A DNA stretch of 7,159 bases from Halanaerobiaceae bacterium (GTDB lineage: Bacteria; Bacillota; Halanaerobiia; Halanaerobiales; DTU029). The DNA is taken from NCBI GenBank assembly GCA_012521855.1, contig JAAYLO010000065.1, positions 1-7,159 on the forward strand. Reading direction: 5' to 3'. Of this stretch, positions 4,630 to 7,159 are shown in pieces. Both the position numbers and the translations under genes were made by a program. Position 1 is the stretch's first letter. Each line of letters starts with the position of its first letter. The notes beneath the pieces were generated by a model. It did not search any database. It was not told the origin of the DNA and saw only the letters and a program-made list of their open reading frames with translations.

Positions 4630-6707
4630 AGAGATACTTAATAATATATGTTATAGCATTATTACTATCAGGGATTATTGTATTTGATGCAGAAGCCGCT
4701 TTTTTTTACACAGAAATGGAAAATTTTATCAAGAGTGGTAAAGAAGTCAGCATTATACTAGATGAAGGAATTGAAGAAATAATGTTTACTGCTCTTGCCA
4801 ATAACAGGGTGACCAGGCTTGATGATAATAATTATAGTGAGCTGGAAGAGGGTTTGCCCTATACCCTGAAACAGGGTGTTGCCTCCAGGGAATACTACAG
4901 GATACAGGTATTTGCCAGCGGGAGCAGGAATAGAGCAGAGGAAATTTATCATGACCTTTACCAGAAAGGGTACCAGGATATAAGCATAGTGGAAGAGGAC
5001 GGCCTGTACAAGATAAGATTGGGGATATATAAGGATAAAGAATCTTCCCGGGAAGTGGTAGAGGGACTGAAAGAGCTGGGATGGAACCCCTGGCTTGTAA
5101 AAGTAAGTGAAGAAGGGCAGTCGAGGGAGAAAATATACTTATATAATCAAGATAATGAAGTGGTTTTTAGTGGACAAAAACTATTTTATCAAGGTTCTTT
5201 TCTTATGGCAGATGGCAATTATTCTGGAATAACATCATTTGAAATTGATAATAGAGGCCTGACAATAATAAATAGAACAAAGATTGACAATATCATAGGT
5301 GGAATTATTGACAGTATATTAAGTGATTTAAATCCTGATCTGGAAGAGGCAGAGACAGATGAAATAATAAAAGCTTATGCAGTGTTACTCAGGACCAATA
5401 TTTTCTATGAGATATTAAGTACTGACAACAGGCCATTAATTAATTCATTATATAAAGGTATGACAACAGATAAAAGAATACTTCATAATAGCAGGATGAC
5501 AGACGGGCAGATTCTGGGAAGGAGAGATGAAAAAAGAGGGGAAATTTTAACTGAATTGTCCATGCCTGGAATAAATGAATATCTGAAAAAGGCTTTGCCG
5601 GGCTCTGATTATAAAAATATCCTGGCCGGGCTCTTTCCAGAAAGCAGATTGATAGATCTCAATATACAGGGATTTACCTATACAGCAGTAGATGCTGAGG
5701 TTAAATGGGGTCTGCGCTATAAGGAGATGCGGTATATTAACTGGCAGGGACCGGTAGTCTATACAGTTCTGGATCTTGATTTGAATAGGAGGAATTTATA
5801 CTTCCGGCCGGTACTGGCCCAGGGGAGGGTACCGGGCCTGGATTCACTGGAATCGATAATAAAAGAGCATGGTGCCCTGGCCGGTATAAACGGAGGATAT
5901 TTTGATTATAGCAGGCCTTTAGGATTAATTTATATAGATAATACCCTTGTATCAGAACCGGTTAAAGACCGGACTGCCCTTTTGCTTACTGATGAAAATG
6001 AGGTTTTCTTTGAGCGGGTTTACTGGGAAGGTTATCTGGAAACACTGAGGAACAAAATTTATATCGATGGTGTAAATAGAAAACCAGGAAATAATCAGAC
6101 AGTACTCTTTAATAAATACTATGGTGAGAGGGCGCCATTATTGAAATCCGGCATGCTGGAACTGCTTGTTGTAGATGATATAGTCCAGGAACTCAATTTT
6201 TATTCTGAGGAAAAAGAACAGGGAACTATAATTCCTGAAAACGGCTATGTAATTCAGGCTCATGGCAGTGCCTGTCAGGAACTGGTCTTTATAAATCCCG
6301 GATTATTTATATTACAAAAAGATGTTTTCACTCCTGACTTTAATAAGAAAAATGTTATTATGGCCATCTCCGCCGGTCCCCGCTTAGTAAAAGATGGTGA
6401 TATATATATAAACTCAAGTGATGAGGAATTTCAGGCTGATATAGCTGTTGGAAGAGCTCCACGGTCAGCAGTGGGTATAACTCAGGATAAACGGCTGGTT
6501 TTCTTTACTGTTGACGGCAGACAGCCTGGATATAGTATTGGTATTACTTTAGAACAGCTGGCTCAAATCATGAAAGATTACGGAATTCTTGATGGTATGA
6601 ACCTTGACGGGGGAAATTCTGCCAGTATGGTTGTCAGAGGTTTTACAATGAATAATCCCAGTGGGGAGCGCTTATTAAATAATGCTATAATAATCGGTTC
6701 TGAGTAA
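4626..6707 (+). CDS. Exported SPOR / SpoIID-like / phosphodiester glycosidase (NAGPA) protein
   Basis: This is a predicted envelope protein of about 693 residues. Residue numbers here count from the first ATG (4716). Upstream of it the frame is open for 30 codons and encodes a textbook Sec signal (KRYLIIYVIALLLSGIIVF, then DAEA before AFF), so the true start is probably ATA 4626 behind GGGGGTG. Residues 60-130 form a SPOR domain (YYRIQVFASGSRNRAEEIY ... GLYKIRLGIYKDKESS ... LGWNPWLV), known for binding peptidoglycan glycans stripped of peptides. Residues about 140-235 resemble SpoIID/LytB (GSFLMADG, INRTKIDNIIGGII, KAYAVLLRTN), but the expected SEM catalytic glutamate is replaced by SIL (200-202). 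Residues about 318-661 are a phosphodiester glycosidase (NAGPA, DUF2233) domain with GALAGINGGYFD (386-397), ISAGPRLVKDG (551-561), APRSAVGITQD (581-591), FFTVDGRQPGYS (596-607) and GMNLDGGNSASMVVRG (627-642). The substrate is unknown; action on wall or polysaccharide glycosyl phosphodiesters is inference. It follows flgJ by 28 bases. Confidence 0.82.
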   Translation: MKRYLIIYVIALLLSGIIVFDAEAAFFYTEMENFIKSGKEVSIILDEGIEEIMFTALANNRVTRLDDNNYSELEEGLPYTLKQGVASREYYRIQVFASGSRNRAEEIYHDLYQKGYQDISIVEEDGLYKIRLGIYKDKESSREVVEGLKELGWNPWLVKVSEEGQSREKIYLYNQDNEVVFSGQKLFYQGSFLMADGNYSGITSFEIDNRGLTIINRTKIDNIIGGIIDSILSDLNPDLEEAETDEIIKAYAVLLRTNIFYEILSTDNRPLINSLYKGMTTDKRILHNSRMTDGQILGRRDEKRGEILTELSMPGINEYLKKALPGSDYKNILAGLFPESRLIDLNIQGFTYTAVDAEVKWGLRYKEMRYINWQGPVVYTVLDLDLNRRNLYFRPVLAQGRVPGLDSLESIIKEHGALAGINGGYFDYSRPLGLIYIDNTLVSEPVKDRTALLLTDENEVFFERVYWEGYLETLRNKIYIDGVNRKPGNNQTVLFNKYYGERAPLLKSGMLELLVVDDIVQELNFYSEEKEQGTIIPENGYVIQAHGSACQELVFINPGLFILQKDVFTPDFNKKNVIMAISAGPRLVKDGDIYINSSDEEFQADIAVGRAPRSAVGITQDKRLVFFTVDGRQPGYSIGITLEQLAQIMKDYGILDGMNLDGGNSASMVVRGFTMNNPSGERLLNNAIIIGSE

Positions 6708-6731
6708 AGCTTAATGAAAAAAGATTATTAT

Positions 6732-6738
6732 GGGAGGT
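6732..6738 (+). promoter_or_regulatory. Ribosome binding site of the last gene
   Basis: GGGAGGT lies 5 bases before ATG 6744, in the 36-base gap after the glycosidase stop. It is one of the strongest sites in the window. No terminator hairpin occurs in this gap, so read-through from the upstream gene is likely. Confidence 0.75.
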
Positions 6739-6743
6739 TTTAA

Positions 6744-7159
6744 ATGAAAAATGTTATAATTTGTAGTATAATAATATTATCAGTATTATTGTCTACGGGT
6801 AATACAAATGCTTATTCAATAGACCAGGTATCATATTCAATCCGGGGTGATCTGGATGCGCTGAAATTCCTGGATTTAAGGATAGGCAGCAGGGTTAATG
6901 ATATAAACTCATCAGGTATTTGCATCATTTATGATGGAGATACATTTAAACTACAGGGAGATTGGTGGATACACTTCCTTAAGGGGACTGATTATAAAAT
7001 AAGCCTGAAGTTTGTCGTGCCCATGGAACTGGATGAGTTTCGCATCGGCAGGGGAATCGGTTTTTATGGTGAGCTTTTTACCGGCAGGAATCTATTCTGG
7101 GACCTGAATTACTATTTTGACAGGGACAGCTGGGTTTATGAGGGGGGCTATATATACCC
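6744..7159 (+). CDS. Secreted protein of unknown function, 3' partial, possibly outer-membrane beta-barrel
   Basis: The gene is not recognised. It starts at ATG 6744 behind GGGAGGT and remains open through 138 codons to the window edge. Residues 1-23 look like a Sec signal: MKN, then a hydrophobic run VIICSIIILSVLL, then TNA before YSIDQ. After it the sequence is rich in aromatic residues and in alternating polar and hydrophobic residues, for example YKISLKFVVPMEL, IGFYGELFTGRNLFWDLNYY and SWVYEGGYIYP. These look like short beta strands joined by turns, as in outer-membrane barrels. An outer membrane is independently implied by flgH. Alternatives are a soluble beta-rich periplasmic protein or a small surface protein. 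Its role in motility is not supported by anything except proximity. Real gene: likely. Barrel: tentative. Confidence 0.7.
   Translation, partial: MKNVIICSIIILSVLLSTGNTNAYSIDQVSYSIRGDLDALKFLDLRIGSRVNDINSSGICIIYDGDTFKLQGDWWIHFLKGTDYKISLKFVVPMELDEFRIGRGIGFYGELFTGRNLFWDLNYYFDRDSWVYEGGYIY

Noticed and set aside
6726..6731. TATTAT as a -10 box before the last gene
   Set aside because: No credible -35 element is found at 16-19 bases upstream, and it abuts the ribosome binding site.
6714..6743. Nine-codon frame (MKKDYYGRF) directly before the last gene
   Set aside because: It has no ribosome binding site of its own, and its 3' half simply contains the ribosome binding site of the gene at 6744.
1..7159. 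CRISPR arrays, tRNA or rRNA genes, insertion sequences
   Set aside because: No spaced direct repeats, cloverleaf-like segments, rRNA motifs or transposase frames were seen; nearly all of the window is accounted for by coding sequence.
1..7159. Sigma-28 (FliA/SigD) type flagellar promoters
   Set aside because: No TAAA-N15-GCCGATAT-like sequence was found by eye in the intergenic gaps.

Overview
The window is a dense, single-direction (+ strand) block of bacterial flagellar rod and ring genes, followed by two genes for exported envelope proteins. Every intergenic gap is under about 110 bases. The first gene has lost its 5' end to the window edge, and the last runs off the right edge.

Organism. 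Three things seen together are informative. First, FlgH (L-ring), FlgI (P-ring) and FlgA (P-ring chaperone) are encoded, which implies an outer membrane. Second, Shine-Dalgarno sites are strong and Firmicute-like. Third, the DNA is AT-rich (roughly 40% GC by eye), with many ATA, AGA and AGG codons. The best guess is a diderm Firmicute of the Halanaerobiales type (Halothermothrix or Halanaerobium relatives). This is an inference from gene content and style, not a species match. Absence of cysteine from FlgI, FlgA and mature FlgH fits an anaerobe without oxidative folding of these parts.

Layout. At 3-563 is the 3' part of a FlgF/FlhO-type rod protein. A 109-base gap with an inverted repeat follows, then flgG (673-1461), flgA (1487-2455), flgH (2473-3063) and flgI (3075-4220). 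A good sigma-A-type promoter overlaps the end of flgI. It is followed by a short flgJ (4262-4597) that has only the rod-binding domain. Then comes a large exported protein (4626-6707) with a SPOR domain, a degenerate SpoIID-like region and a C-terminal phosphodiester glycosidase (NAGPA-type) domain. Last is a partial, unrecognised secreted protein (6744 to the edge), beta-rich and possibly an outer-membrane barrel.

How they work together. FlgF and FlgG form the rod crossing the periplasm. FlgJ helps rod assembly. FlgA chaperones FlgI, which forms the ring around the rod in the peptidoglycan layer, and FlgH forms the outer-membrane ring. FlgJ lacks a muramidase domain, so another enzyme must open the wall. 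The neighbouring SPOR/glycosidase protein is a candidate wall-associated partner, but this rests on proximity only.

Most notable points. The glycosidase gene has a clear signal peptide in frame upstream of its first ATG, but the only plausible start for it is ATA (4626), behind a near-perfect ribosome binding site and overlapping a 9-codon upstream reading frame. The SPOR / SpoIID-like / glycosidase architecture has apparently lost the SpoIID catalytic glutamate. FlgH lacks a lipobox. A promoter sits inside the operon.
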